64,000 nucleotides of DNA from Streptomyces scopuliridis RB72 (GTDB lineage: Bacteria > Actinomycetota > Actinomycetes > Streptomycetales > Streptomycetaceae), in NCBI RefSeq assembly GCF_000718095.1, contig NZ_JOEI01000014.1:62001-126000 (forward strand). Reading direction: 5' to 3'. Of the stretch, positions 41,657 through 50,998 are shown in pieces; the first letter of the stretch is position 1; each line of letters opens with the position of its first letter. Made by a program: the position numbers and the translations under genes. The notes under the pieces were generated by a model. It saw nothing but the letters and a program-made list of their open reading frames with translations, did not search any database and was not told the origin of the DNA.

Positions 41657-44359
41657 GTGCGGCCTGCGGCGGCGACGGCCACCTCTGGCGCTGAGTCGCG
41701 CCCGAAAGCGGACGGCACCAGCCCCGGAGAAGACCCCGGCCTCGACGGCGAGCACTGCGACACCGGCGCCACCCGCGCCGACCGCGTCTCCGGCGACGAG
41801 CCGCTGCTCTCGGCCCGCGTCCACCGCCCCTCCGATCTGCTGCGTCTGCTCATCGGCGTCCTGGCCATCGCCCTCGTCCTCGGGCTCTCCGCCTTCGCCC
41901 ACGGCACGACCTCCGGTCTCGAACAGGACATCAGCAAGGGCACGGGCCAGGCCCCCGACCTGATGGTCAAGGTGGCCGGCCTGGTGTCGAGCATCGCCGT
42001 GCTGCTCGTCCCGGTCGCCTTCGCGATCGAACGACTGATCAAACGCGACGGACTGCGGATCGCCGACGGGGTGCTCGCCGCCGTCCTGGCACACGGCGTC
42101 ACCCTCGCCATCGACCTCTGGGTCGCCAGAGCCGCCCCGGAGTCGATCCAGGACGCGCTGACCCGCCCCCAGGCGGGCGCCGGGCTCACCGATCCCGTCC
42201 ATGGCTATCTGGCGCCCGTCATCGCGTATATGACGGCCGTCGGGATGGCGCGCAGACCCCGCTGGCGGGTCGTGCTGTGGGTGGTGCTGCTGCTCGACGC
42301 CTTCGCGATGCTCGTCGCGGGCTACACCACACCGTTCTCGATCATCCTGACCGTACTGATCGGCTGGAGCGTCGCGTACGGCACGCTCTACGCGGTCGGC
42401 TCGCCCAACGTACGCCCCACCGGGCAGACCCTGATGGCGGGTCTGCGCCATGTCGGCTTCCGTCCGGTCAACGCGATGCGTGCCGAGGATGTCGCCGACT
42501 CCGCCGAGCAGGGCGACCGGGGCCGCCGCTATCTGGTCTCCCTGGAGGACGGCCCGCCGCTCGATGTCACCGTCGTCGACCGCGAACAGCAGGCCCAGGG
42601 CTTCTTCTACCGGGTCTGGCGACAGCTGACACTGCGCTCCATCACCACCCGCCGGTCCATCCCCTCCCTGCGCCAGGCGCTCGAACAGGAAGCACTGCTC
42701 GCGTACGCGGCCATCGCCGCCGGAGCCAACGCCCCCAAGCTGATCGCCACCTCGGAGCTGGGCCCCGACGCCGTCATGCTCGTGTACGAGCACCTGGGCG
42801 GCCGGTCCCTGGACTCGCTGCCGGACGAGGAGATCACCGACGAGCTGGTACGGGGCGCCTGGCGCCAGGTCAAGGCGCTCCAGTCGCGCCGGATCGCGCA
42901 CCGCAGGCTCACCGGCGACGCGCTGCTGGTGGACCGCTCCGGCAAGGTGATCCTCACCGAGCTGCGCGGCGGCGAGATCGCCGCGGGCGATCTGGTGCTG
43001 CGCATGGACACCGCCCAGCTGCTCACCACGATGGGACTGCGGGTGGGCGCGGAGCGCTCGGTGGCCGCGGCGGTCGAGGTGCTCGGCCCCGACGCCATCG
43101 CCGACTGTCTGCCGCTGCTCCAGCCGATCGCGCTCAGCCGCTCCACGCGCGCGACGCTGCGCCGGCTCGCCCGCGAGCGGTCACAGCGCGAGCGCGAGGC
43201 CGTGCTCCAGGCGTCCGAGGCGAACAAGCGCGCCAAGGTGGCGGAGGCCGCCGCCGTCGACGGTGACCGCAAGGCCGTACGGAGATCCCTGCGCGCCGAG
43301 AAGCAGGCGGAGAAGCGGGCCATAGACGAGGCTCTCGACGAGGCCCGCGAGGAGGATCTGCTCTCCCAGATGCGCAAGCAGGTGCTGCGGATCAGGCCGC
43401 AGGCGCCGGTCGAGCCGGTCCGGCTGGAGCGGATCAAGCCCCGTACGCTGCTCAGCTTCATCGCCGGGGCCGTCGCCGCGTACTTCCTGCTCACCACCAT
43501 CACGCAGGTGGACTTCGGCTCGGTCATCAGCCAGGCGCACTGGGGCTGGGTGGCCGCGGCCGTGGCGTTCTCGGCGCTCAGTTATGTCGCGGCGGCGATG
43601 AGCCTGCTGGGCTTCGTACCGGAACGGGTGCCCTTCCGGCGTACGGTCGTCGCACAGGTCGCCGGCTCCTTCGTCAAGATCGTCACGCCCGCGGCGGTCG
43701 GCGGTGTGGCGCTGAACACGCGCTTCCTCCAGCGCGCGGGGGTGCGCCCGGGGCTCGCCGTCGCCAGTGTCGGCGCGTCGCAGCTCTTCGGGCTCGGCGC
43801 GCACATCCTGCTGCTGCTGTCCTTCGGCTATCTCACCGGTACGGAGAAGTCGGCGTCGCTCACCCCGTCCAGGACGGTGATCGCGGGGCTGCTGACGGTC
43901 GCGGTGCTCGTGCTGGTCGTGACCGCGATCCCGTTCCTGCGGAAGTTCGTCGTGACACGGCTGCGCTCCCTGTTCGCCGGGGTGGTGCCCCGCATGCTCG
44001 ACGTACTCCAGCGGCCGATGAAGCTGCTCACCGGCATCGGCGGGATGCTGCTGCTGACGGGTGTGTTCGTGATGTGTCTGGACGCCTCGATCCGGGCGTT
44101 CGACAACGGCAACCAGCAGCTCAGCTACGCGAGCATCGCGGTCGTCTTTCTGGCGGGCAACGCGCTGGGCTCGGCCGCGCCGACGCCGGGCGGTGTGGGC
44201 GCGGTCGAGGGCGCGCTGACGCTGGGTCTGCTGGCGGTCGGACTGCCGAAGGAGGTCGCCGCGCCCGCCGTGCTGCTCTACCGGCTGCTGACGCTGTGGC
44301 TGCCCGTACTGCCCGGCTGGCTGAGCTTCAGTCACCTCACGCGTAAGGGAGCGCTGTAG
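41657..44359 (+). CDS. Membrane protein: TM bundle, degenerate kinase-like domain and LPG-synthase-type flippase
   Basis: A 900-residue three-part protein. After a disordered N-terminus (~55 residues) come about six transmembrane helices (to ~residue 260). A soluble part follows (~270-560) with kinase-like features (HVGFRPVNAMRAEDV, AYAAIAAGANAPKLI, IAHRRLTGDALLVDRSGKVILTE) in which the HxD and DFG motifs are not preserved. The C-terminus (~605-900) is an LPG-synthase TM domain (VGGVALNTRFLQRAGV, SAAPTPGGVGAVEGAL). That domain belongs to lipid flippase/MprF-like proteins. GTG 41657 has GGAGGAG seven bases upstream; GTG 41612 is the longer alternative. Confidence 0.82.
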   Translation: MRPAAATATSGAESRPKADGTSPGEDPGLDGEHCDTGATRADRVSGDEPLLSARVHRPSDLLRLLIGVLAIALVLGLSAFAHGTTSGLEQDISKGTGQAPDLMVKVAGLVSSIAVLLVPVAFAIERLIKRDGLRIADGVLAAVLAHGVTLAIDLWVARAAPESIQDALTRPQAGAGLTDPVHGYLAPVIAYMTAVGMARRPRWRVVLWVVLLLDAFAMLVAGYTTPFSIILTVLIGWSVAYGTLYAVGSPNVRPTGQTLMAGLRHVGFRPVNAMRAEDVADSAEQGDRGRRYLVSLEDGPPLDVTVVDREQQAQGFFYRVWRQLTLRSITTRRSIPSLRQALEQEALLAYAAIAAGANAPKLIATSELGPDAVMLVYEHLGGRSLDSLPDEEITDELVRGAWRQVKALQSRRIAHRRLTGDALLVDRSGKVILTELRGGEIAAGDLVLRMDTAQLLTTMGLRVGAERSVAAAVEVLGPDAIADCLPLLQPIALSRSTRATLRRLARERSQREREAVLQASEANKRAKVAEAAAVDGDRKAVRRSLRAEKQAEKRAIDEALDEAREEDLLSQMRKQVLRIRPQAPVEPVRLERIKPRTLLSFIAGAVAAYFLLTTITQVDFGSVISQAHWGWVAAAVAFSALSYVAAAMSLLGFVPERVPFRRTVVAQVAGSFVKIVTPAAVGGVALNTRFLQRAGVRPGLAVASVGASQLFGLGAHILLLLSFGYLTGTEKSASLTPSRTVIAGLLTVAVLVLVVTAIPFLRKFVVTRLRSLFAGVVPRMLDVLQRPMKLLTGIGGMLLLTGVFVMCLDASIRAFDNGNQQLSYASIAVVFLAGNALGSAAPTPGGVGAVEGALTLGLLAVGLPKEVAAPAVLLYRLLTLWLPVLPGWLSFSHLTRKGAL

Positions 44360-44450
44360 ACGAGCAGGCCCTCGGGCCCGGCCCTCCCGCCGCCACCCGC
44401 ATGGACCGCGGCCCCGAGCGGCCCATGCCGCCGGGGCGCACGATGGGTCC

Positions 44451-46070
44451 ATGTCACACTCCCCCTCCTCCGCCCTGTCCGCCCTCTCCGTGCGGCGCGC
44501 CCCGGCCCTGGCCGCTGTCACCGCCGTCGCCCTGCTGGCCGCCACGGGATGCTCCGGCGACAGCGGGGCCTCCTCGCCGGGCAGCTCCCACGGCGGGAAC
44601 ACCCGGAGTACGGACAGACCCAAGGACCTGGCGACCCAGCGGCTGCAGTGGAAGGCGTGCAAGGCCCCGTCGGTCGCGGAGGGCGGCGGTACGGCGCCCT
44701 CCCCGCTGCCCGGCGGCGCCCGGTGGGAGTGCTCCTTCATGAAGGCGCCGCTCGACTACGCCAAGCCGGACGGCGACACGATCGATCTGGCGCTGATCCG
44801 GGCCAAGGCCCGCGACACGAAGCAGCGCATCGGCTCGCTGATCTTCAACTTCGGCGGCCCCGGCGGCTCCGGCATCACCGGACTGCCGTCCTTCGCCCAG
44901 GACTACGAGAAGCTCCGCGCCCGCTACGACCTGGTCAGCTTCGACCCGCGCGGAGTGGGCGACAGCGACGGCGTGAAGTGCGAGAGCGACAGACAGCTCG
45001 ACGCGTACTTCGCCAAGGACTCCACCCCCGACACCCCCGCCGAGGTGCAGACCTTCACCAACGGGCTCGCCGGCTTCGCCGCCGCCTGCGAGAAGAACTC
45101 CGGCAGCTCGCTTCCGTATGTCGGTACGACCAACGCCGCCCGCGACATGGAGCTGATGCGCAAGGTCCTCGGCGACAGCAAGCTCTACTACTTCGGCATC
45201 TCGTACGGCACCGAACTGGGCGGCGTCTACGCCCATCTCTATCCGAAGTCCGTCGGCCGGGCGGTCTTCGACGCCGTCGTCGACCCGACCCAGAACTCCG
45301 AACAGGGCTCGCTCGGCCAGGCCAAGGGCTTCCAGCTCGCGCTGGACAACTTCGAGAAGGACTGCATCGCGCGCGGCGACGCCTGCGCGCTGCCCGGCAC
45401 CACCCCTAAGGAGATCGAGGGGTTCATCACCAAGCTGCTCGCCCGGCTCGACAAGCGGCCGATCGCGGGCATCGGCGACCGCAAGCTGACCGAGACCCAG
45501 GCCACCAACGGCATCGCCCAGGCGCTCTACTCGAAGGACTTCTGGCCGTATCTGGAACAGGGGCTCGACGAGGCCGACGGCGGCAACGGCGCGCTGCTGC
45601 TCGCGCTCTCCGACTCGATGAACGGCCGTGACCAGTACGGCAGATACAGCAATCTCCAGGCGGCCAACGTGGCCATCAACTGCGTCGACTCCAAGGAGCG
45701 CTACACCGTGGCGCAGACCGAGGCGAAGCTGCCGGAGTTCCGCAAGGCGTCGCCGGTCTTCGGGGAGTTCCTGGGCTGGGGGCTGATGAGCTGCACCAAG
45801 TGGCCGGTGCCGGGGAAGTGGTCCACCCCCGATGTCAGCGCGACGGGCTCGGCCCCGATCCTGATCGTCGGCAACACCGGTGACCCGGCGACCCCGTACG
45901 CGGGCGCCAGGGCGATGGCCAACGCGCTCGGCAAGGGTGTCGGCACGGAGATCACGTACCACGGGCAGGGACACGGCTCGTACGACAGCGGCAACCCCTG
46001 CGTCCAGGGGGCGGTGAACGGCTATCTGCTGAACGGAAAGGTGCCGCCCGCGGGTACGGTCTGCCGCTGA
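44451..46070 (+). CDS. Secreted alpha/beta-hydrolase lipoprotein, SlpD/E (tripeptidyl aminopeptidase) type
   Basis: A 539-residue protein with a lipoprotein signal peptide (basic start, hydrophobic core, LAATGC lipobox near residue 34). The alpha/beta-hydrolase fold shows NFGGPGGSG (oxyanion loop) near residue 140, SFDPRGVGDSD near 165, nucleophile Ser in YFGISYGTELGG near 250, Asp in VGNTGDPATPY near 480, and His in GQGHGSYDSGNPC near 507. Related Streptomyces enzymes (SlpD, SlpE, Tap) remove N-terminal tripeptides. It is anchored outside the membrane. A paralogue follows in tandem. ATG at 44451; no clear ribosome-binding site. Confidence 0.9.
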   Translation: MSHSPSSALSALSVRRAPALAAVTAVALLAATGCSGDSGASSPGSSHGGNTRSTDRPKDLATQRLQWKACKAPSVAEGGGTAPSPLPGGARWECSFMKAPLDYAKPDGDTIDLALIRAKARDTKQRIGSLIFNFGGPGGSGITGLPSFAQDYEKLRARYDLVSFDPRGVGDSDGVKCESDRQLDAYFAKDSTPDTPAEVQTFTNGLAGFAAACEKNSGSSLPYVGTTNAARDMELMRKVLGDSKLYYFGISYGTELGGVYAHLYPKSVGRAVFDAVVDPTQNSEQGSLGQAKGFQLALDNFEKDCIARGDACALPGTTPKEIEGFITKLLARLDKRPIAGIGDRKLTETQATNGIAQALYSKDFWPYLEQGLDEADGGNGALLLALSDSMNGRDQYGRYSNLQAANVAINCVDSKERYTVAQTEAKLPEFRKASPVFGEFLGWGLMSCTKWPVPGKWSTPDVSATGSAPILIVGNTGDPATPYAGARAMANALGKGVGTEITYHGQGHGSYDSGNPCVQGAVNGYLLNGKVPPAGTVCR

Positions 46071-46209
46071 CGCGCGGGACCGACGGCCATGCCCATGCCA
46101 CCCTTGGTCGCCGGTCGTCCCCGCCCGTCCCCGGTCGTCCCCCCGCGTCCCCGGCCGCCCTCGGTTGTCTTCGGTTGTCCTCGCCCGCCGGACCGGATTG
46201 AATTGCGCC

Positions 46210-47808
46210 ATGTCTCGCCGTACTCGGATATCCGCCCTGCTCACGGTGTCACTCCTGCTGACCGTCACCGGGTGCGGGAGCGGTACGGAGGACCCCCCGC
46301 CCGATGCCAAGGCGGCCGCTCCTTCATCGGCCACGGCTCCCTCCCCGGCCGCCGCCGGCGCCGCGCCGGACCCCGCCGACCTGCCCGGACTGCCCGCCTC
46401 GCTCACCGGACAGCGGCTCGACTGGAAGCGCTGCGAGGCGCCGCGGAAGGCGCGGGGCAGCGCGGCGAAGGCTCCCGGCTCCGGCTGGAAGTGCGCCACG
46501 ATGCGGGCGCCGCTCGACTACCGCGCACCGGCCGCCGAGACCATCGGCATCGCCCTGATCCGCTCCGAGGCCAAGGACCGGGCAGGCCGGATCGGCTCGC
46601 TCCTGTTCAACTTCGGCGGCCCCGGCGGCTCGGGCGTGGCCACGCTCCCCGCCGCCGCCGACTCGTTCGCCGCGCTCGGGACCCGGTACGACCTGGTCGG
46701 CTTCGACCCGCGCGGCGTCGCGGAGAGCGCCGGTGTGGCGTGCCGGAACGACCGGCAGACGGAGAAGTCCCTCCGTATCGACGCGACCCCCGACACCCCG
46801 GCCGAGGAGAAGACCTTCCTCAATGACTCCGCGGCCTTCGGCGCGGACTGCGCGCGCCGCTCAGGGCCACTGCTGCCCCATGTCGGCACGACCAACGCGG
46901 CCCGTGACATGGATCTGATGCGCCAGGTCCTCGGTGACGACACGCTCAACTATCTGGGCTTCTCGTACGGCACCGAACTGGGCGGTGTCTACGCCCACTT
47001 GTTCCCGGCGAAGGTCGGACGGTTCACCTTGGACGCGGTCGTCGATCCGACGGCCGACTACGTGGGGCACTCCCGCAACCAGGCGCTCGGTTTCCAGCGC
47101 GCCCTGGAGAACTACTACAAGAGCCGGGGCGTCAGCGCGCAGGCGGGCACCGCACGGGTGGTGCGGCTGCTCGACCGGCTCGACCGTGAGCCCCTGCCGA
47201 CCGGTACGGGGCGCAGGCTCACCGAGAGCCTCGCGCTCACCGGCATCATCACCCCGCTCTACAGCGAGGACAGCTGGCCGTATCTGACCGACGCGCTGGA
47301 CGCGGCCGAGAGCGGTGACGGCAGCGGGCTGCTCCGGCTGGCCGACTCGTACAACGACCGCGACGCACAGGGCCACTACGGCACGGCGCAGCACTCGCAG
47401 CGCGCCATCTCCTGCGCGGACACCAAGGGACGCGTCACCGCCGCGGAGGTCACGTCCCGGCTGCTGGCGGATTTCCGGAAGGTGTCACCGGTCTTCGGGC
47501 CGTTTCTGGCCTGGGATCTGGCCGGCTGGTGCGCCGGCTGGCCGGTGGCCGGCGAGCACGAGACACCGGAGGTGGCGGCGCCGGGCGCGGCGCCGGTCCT
47601 GGTGGTCGGCGGCAAGGGGGATCCGGCGACACCGTACGAGGGTGCGCAGCGGATGGTGGAGGAGCTGGGCGACGGGGTCGGGGTCCTGCTCACCTTCGAG
47701 GGCGAGGGCCATGGCGCGTACACCACCGGCAACCGCTGTATCACCGGCGCGGTGGACGACTACTTCCTGCACGGCACGGTCCCGGCGGCCGGGACGAGCT
47801 GCTCGTAG
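46210..47808 (+). CDS. Second secreted alpha/beta-hydrolase lipoprotein (paralogue)
   Basis: A 532-residue tandem paralogue of the preceding gene with the same layout: lipobox LTVTGC near residue 21, an Ala/Pro-rich linker, NFGGPGGSG, GFDPRGVAESAG, nucleophile in YLGFSYGTELGG, Asp in VGGKGDPATPY and His in GEGHGAYTTGNRC. The catalytic triad is complete. The two proteins are moderately similar, so the duplication is old. ATG 46210; the 138-bp spacer is a pyrimidine-rich low-complexity stretch with repeated GTCCCC blocks. A strong terminator follows. Confidence 0.9.
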   Translation: MSRRTRISALLTVSLLLTVTGCGSGTEDPPPDAKAAAPSSATAPSPAAAGAAPDPADLPGLPASLTGQRLDWKRCEAPRKARGSAAKAPGSGWKCATMRAPLDYRAPAAETIGIALIRSEAKDRAGRIGSLLFNFGGPGGSGVATLPAAADSFAALGTRYDLVGFDPRGVAESAGVACRNDRQTEKSLRIDATPDTPAEEKTFLNDSAAFGADCARRSGPLLPHVGTTNAARDMDLMRQVLGDDTLNYLGFSYGTELGGVYAHLFPAKVGRFTLDAVVDPTADYVGHSRNQALGFQRALENYYKSRGVSAQAGTARVVRLLDRLDREPLPTGTGRRLTESLALTGIITPLYSEDSWPYLTDALDAAESGDGSGLLRLADSYNDRDAQGHYGTAQHSQRAISCADTKGRVTAAEVTSRLLADFRKVSPVFGPFLAWDLAGWCAGWPVAGEHETPEVAAPGAAPVLVVGGKGDPATPYEGAQRMVEELGDGVGVLLTFEGEGHGAYTTGNRCITGAVDDYFLHGTVPAAGTSCS

Positions 47809-47840
47809 CGGTACGGCGCATGACATAGGGGCCACGCATG

Positions 47841-47876
47841 ACGAAGGGGCCGACGTACGCACGTCGGCCCCTTCGT
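47841..47876. terminator. Bidirectional terminator between hydrolase and moeZ
   Basis: Perfect 16-bp arms (47841-47856 and 47861-47876) around a 4-base loop ACGC, between convergent genes. Confidence 0.85.
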
Positions 47877-47896
47877 TCGTATCGATGCGCCGGGTC

Positions 47897-49075
47897 TCAG
47901 TAGACCGGCTTCTCCGGCTCGATCTGGTTGACCCAGCCGATGACTCCGCCGCCGACATGCACCGCGTCCGAGAAGCCCGCGGACTTCAGCACCGCGAGGA
48001 CTTCCGCACTGCGGACACCCGTCTTGCAGTGCAGGACGATCTTCTTGTCCTGCGGCAGGCTCTCCAGGGCGGTGCCCATCAGGAACTCGTTCTTCGGGAT
48101 CAGCTTGGCGCCGGGGATCGAGACGATCTCGTACTCGTTCGGCTCGCGCACATCGATGATCTCGATGTTCTCCTTCTCGTCGATCCACTCCTTGAGCTGC
48201 TTGGGAGTGATCGTCGAGCCGGCCGCCGCCTCCTGGGCCTCCTCGGACACGACGCCGCAGAATGCCTCGTAGTCGATGAGTTCGGTGACGGTGGGGTTCT
48301 CGCCGCAGACCGCGCAGTCGGGGTCCTTGCGGACCTTGACCTGGCGGTACTGCATCTCCAGGGCGTCGTAGATCATCAGCCGGCCGACCAGCGGCTCACC
48401 GACGCCCGCGAGGACCTTGATCGCCTCGGTGACCTGAATGGAACCGATGGACGCGCAGAGCACGCCAAGCACGCCGCCCTCGGCGCAGGAGGGAACCATG
48501 CCGGGGGGCGGCGGCTCCGGGTAGAGGCAGCGGTAGCAGGGGCCGTGCTCGGACCAGAACACGCTGGCCTGGCCGTCGAAGCGGTAGATCGAACCCCAGA
48601 CGTACGGCTTGTTCAGCAGCACACAGGCGTCATTGACCAGATAGCGGGTGGCGAAGTTGTCCGTGCCGTCCACGATCAGGTCGTACTGCGAGAAGATGTC
48701 CATCACGTTCTCGGCCTCAAGCCGCTCTTCGTGAAGGATCACGTTCACATACGGGTTGATCCCGAGGACGGAGTCACGCGCCGACGCGGCCTTGGACCGG
48801 CCGATGTCGGCCTGGCTGTGGATGATCTGGCGCTGCAGGTTCGACTCGTCGACCTCGTCGAACTCCACGATGCCGAGCGTGCCGACACCGGCCGCGGCCA
48901 GGTACATCAGAGCCGGGGAGCCGAGGCCACCGGCACCCACACACAGCACCTTCGCGTTCTTCAGCCGCTTCTGCCCGTCCATCCCGACGTCCGGAATGAT
49001 CAGGTGACGGGAGTACCTGCGGACCTCGTCGACGGTGAGCTCGGCAGCGGGCTCGACCAGTGGTGGCAGCGACAC
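47897..49075 (-). CDS. moeZ: Adenylyltransferase/sulfurtransferase MoeZ (ThiF plus rhodanese)
   Basis: A 392-residue protein with an E1-like adenylation domain (residues ~20-270: VLCVGAGGLGSPALMYLA, ESNLQRQIIH, DGTDNFATRYLVND, zinc pairs CYRC and CAVC). A C-terminal rhodanese domain (~295-392) has the active-site Cys loop LHCKTGVRS. It activates and thiocarboxylates small sulfur-carrier proteins for molybdopterin, thiamine and alternative cysteine synthesis. It could serve the MoaE encoded at 15.4 kb. Start GTG 49075 (VSLPPLVEPAAELT) with GAGGT eight bases upstream. Confidence 0.95.
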   Translation of the reverse strand: MSLPPLVEPAAELTVDEVRRYSRHLIIPDVGMDGQKRLKNAKVLCVGAGGLGSPALMYLAAAGVGTLGIVEFDEVDESNLQRQIIHSQADIGRSKAASARDSVLGINPYVNVILHEERLEAENVMDIFSQYDLIVDGTDNFATRYLVNDACVLLNKPYVWGSIYRFDGQASVFWSEHGPCYRCLYPEPPPPGMVPSCAEGGVLGVLCASIGSIQVTEAIKVLAGVGEPLVGRLMIYDALEMQYRQVKVRKDPDCAVCGENPTVTELIDYEAFCGVVSEEAQEAAAGSTITPKQLKEWIDEKENIEIIDVREPNEYEIVSIPGAKLIPKNEFLMGTALESLPQDKKIVLHCKTGVRSAEVLAVLKSAGFSDAVHVGGGVIGWVNQIEPEKPVY

Positions 49076-49147
49076 AGAGACCTCAACAAGGGGGTTGGTC
49101 GGTCAATCAGTACGGTTCTTCTGCCTGTAACACTGCCACGGCCCTTC

Positions 49148-49927
49148 TCATTCCGAGACACCCGGTCCGACTCGCGAGACGATTTCGTCCCAGAAGCCGG
49201 GCAGTGTCTCGAATGACCCGTTGCGCGCGCTCCGGCCGACACCATCAACCCGGTCTGTGCGGTCCGTGCGGTCCGTGAAGAAGATCGTGCCCGCGCCCTG
49301 CCAGCGCGCGATCCGCATCGCCTCCTCCAGATGACCGCGCGGCACCCCGTGGACGAGATGGGCGAAGCGCTCCGGCGGATGGTCCGCCGTCCACGCGGCC
49401 GCCTGCGACCAGCGGTACTCCGCCCACGGCCCGCGGAAGGTCACCAACTGGTCGGCGGCCTCCGCGTATCCGGGGTACGGATGGACCCCGTGGCCCAGGA
49501 CGAGGAACCCGCCGTCGAGCAGCGCGCCGAGGGCCGCCGTCGTCCGCCGTATCGCGGGCAGGTCGGCGCGGCCCGCCGGGCACCGGTCGAGAAAGAACCC
49601 GTCGACGCGGTACCAGTCGAAGAATCGCCGCGCGTCGGCGACCAGCTCCCCGGCGGGACGGGTGCCGTACGCCAGGTCGAGATGCCCGAGTACGCGGGAC
49701 CCCGCGTTGGTGAGCCGGCCCGCCGCCGCCAGACAGTGCGGGTCGGGGCGGTCGCCAGGGCCGTCCGCGACATTGAGGACGGCCCAGTGCAGCGGGGTTC
49801 CGGGGCGGGTCAGTTCGGCCCACTCGACCGGGGCGAGCAGCGGATGCGCGTAGCCGGGGACGCCGATGCCGAGCCGGCCCTCCTCGGTGGCGGAGAGCCG
49901 GCCGTCGGGTCTGGTCAGATACGGCAC
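49148..49927 (-). CDS. Spherulin-4 family protein (GH135-like TIM barrel)
   Basis: A 259-residue protein of the spherulation-specific family 4: GIGVPGYAHPLLAPVEW near residue 20, AVLNVADGPGDRPDP, LGHLDLAYGTRP near 80, YRVDGFFLDRCPA near 107, then LVTFRGPWAEY. The fungal relative Sph3 (GH135) degrades galactosaminogalactan. Where that enzyme has an Asp-Glu pair this protein reads Asp-Arg (FFLDR), so hydrolysis is uncertain. No signal peptide. The C-terminus has a short TDR repeat. The start (GTG 49927) overlaps the end of the epimerase gene by 13 bp, so it belongs to that operon. Confidence 0.82.
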   Translation of the reverse strand: MPYLTRPDGRLSATEEGRLGIGVPGYAHPLLAPVEWAELTRPGTPLHWAVLNVADGPGDRPDPHCLAAAGRLTNAGSRVLGHLDLAYGTRPAGELVADARRFFDWYRVDGFFLDRCPAGRADLPAIRRTTAALGALLDGGFLVLGHGVHPYPGYAEAADQLVTFRGPWAEYRWSQAAAWTADHPPERFAHLVHGVPRGHLEEAMRIARWQGAGTIFFTDRTDRTDRVDGVGRSARNGSFETLPGFWDEIVSRVGPGVSE

Positions 49928-50889
49928 GCCGCCTCCATCCAGATATCGGCGAGTGACTCCTCCAGATTGATCCGGGGCCGCCAGCCGAGCCGGTCACGGG
50001 CGGTCCGTACGTCGGCCTGCTGCCAGCTGCCGCAGCCGTCGGGGTACGGGAACGGACCCGCGCCCAGGTGTTCCGGCGGCGTTTCGCCCCGGGGGGCGCC
50101 GACGGTGGCGTGGCCGGCCCGCATCGGCCCGGGGGGCAGGTCCAGTTCGTGCAGGGCGCCCCCGAATCCCGCGACCCTCGCCAGTACGGCGGCGGCGTCG
50201 CGCAGTCTCACCGCGCGTCCGGTGCCGATGTTGACGACGCCCTGGGCGGCGGAGAGCGAGGCGGCGTGCACGGCGCGCGCCACGTCGCGTACGTCGACGA
50301 AGTCACGCTGCACGCCCAGGCCGCCGAGCTTCAGCTCACCGTCGCCGGACTGCATGGCGCGGCGCATCGCCTCGGCGAGCCGGCCGAGCGGGGAGCCCGC
50401 GGGGGTGCCGGGGCCCACGGGTGAGAACACCCGGAGCACGATCGCGTCGAGCCCGGACCCCAGCACCAGCTCGGACGCGGCGAGCTTGCTCACCCCGTAC
50501 GGGCCGCCGGGGCGCGGTACCGCGTCCTCGGCGGTCGACGAGCCGTGCTGGGACGGGCCGTACTCGGAGGCGCAGCCGAGCTGGACGAGCCGCGCGCCGC
50601 AGCGGCTGCGGCGCAGGGCCTCGCAGACCGTGGCGACGGCGACCGTGTTGTGCCGGGTCAGCTCGCGCGCGCCGCCGCGGGTGGCTCCGGCGCAGTTGAT
50701 GATGACCCCGGGGTGGACGGCGTCCAGGAAGCGGGTGAGCGCTCCCGGGCTGCCGCCCGCGAGATCGAACCGTACGTCGGCGTCGTCGCCCCGGCCGAGC
50801 GCGGTGAGGTGGACGGCGGGGTCGGCGAGCAGCCGGTCGGCCACGAAGCGGCCGAGGAAACCGTTGGCACCGAGCAGCAGGACCCTCAT
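49915..50889 (-). CDS. NAD-dependent sugar-nucleotide epimerase/dehydratase
   Basis: A 324-residue extended SDR enzyme. The N-terminal Rossmann motif is MRVLLLGANGFLGRFV, followed by INCAGATRGGA, CASEYGPSQHG with the active-site Ser/Thr region, the catalytic GGPYGVSKLAASE (YxxxK, near residues 140-150), QRDFVDVRDVARAV and VNIGTGRAVRLRD near 225. It most resembles UDP-glucose/UDP-GlcNAc 4-epimerase-like enzymes. ATG 50889 with AGAGGGG upstream; the long frame beyond it is not coding. It lies between the membrane protein and spherulin-4 genes of a probable polysaccharide operon. Confidence 0.87.
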   Translation of the reverse strand: MRVLLLGANGFLGRFVADRLLADPAVHLTALGRGDDADVRFDLAGGSPGALTRFLDAVHPGVIINCAGATRGGARELTRHNTVAVATVCEALRRSRCGARLVQLGCASEYGPSQHGSSTAEDAVPRPGGPYGVSKLAASELVLGSGLDAIVLRVFSPVGPGTPAGSPLGRLAEAMRRAMQSGDGELKLGGLGVQRDFVDVRDVARAVHAASLSAAQGVVNIGTGRAVRLRDAAAVLARVAGFGGALHELDLPPGPMRAGHATVGAPRGETPPEHLGAGPFPYPDGCGSWQQADVRTARDRLGWRPRINLEESLADIWMEAACRI

Positions 50890-50998
50890 CGCGCGGCCCC
50901 TCTGTGCCGACAGGCCGGTGCGGGGGCCGGTGCTACGGCCCGTGCTGCGGATTGCGGAGTCATCTCTGGCTTCTCCTTCACGAGGTGGTGCTGAGGGC

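Noticed and set aside
46071..46209. CRISPR-like or regulatory repeat in the GTCCCC-rich spacer between the two hydrolase genes
   Set aside because: Units are irregular and there are no distinct spacers; it is low-complexity pyrimidine-rich DNA.
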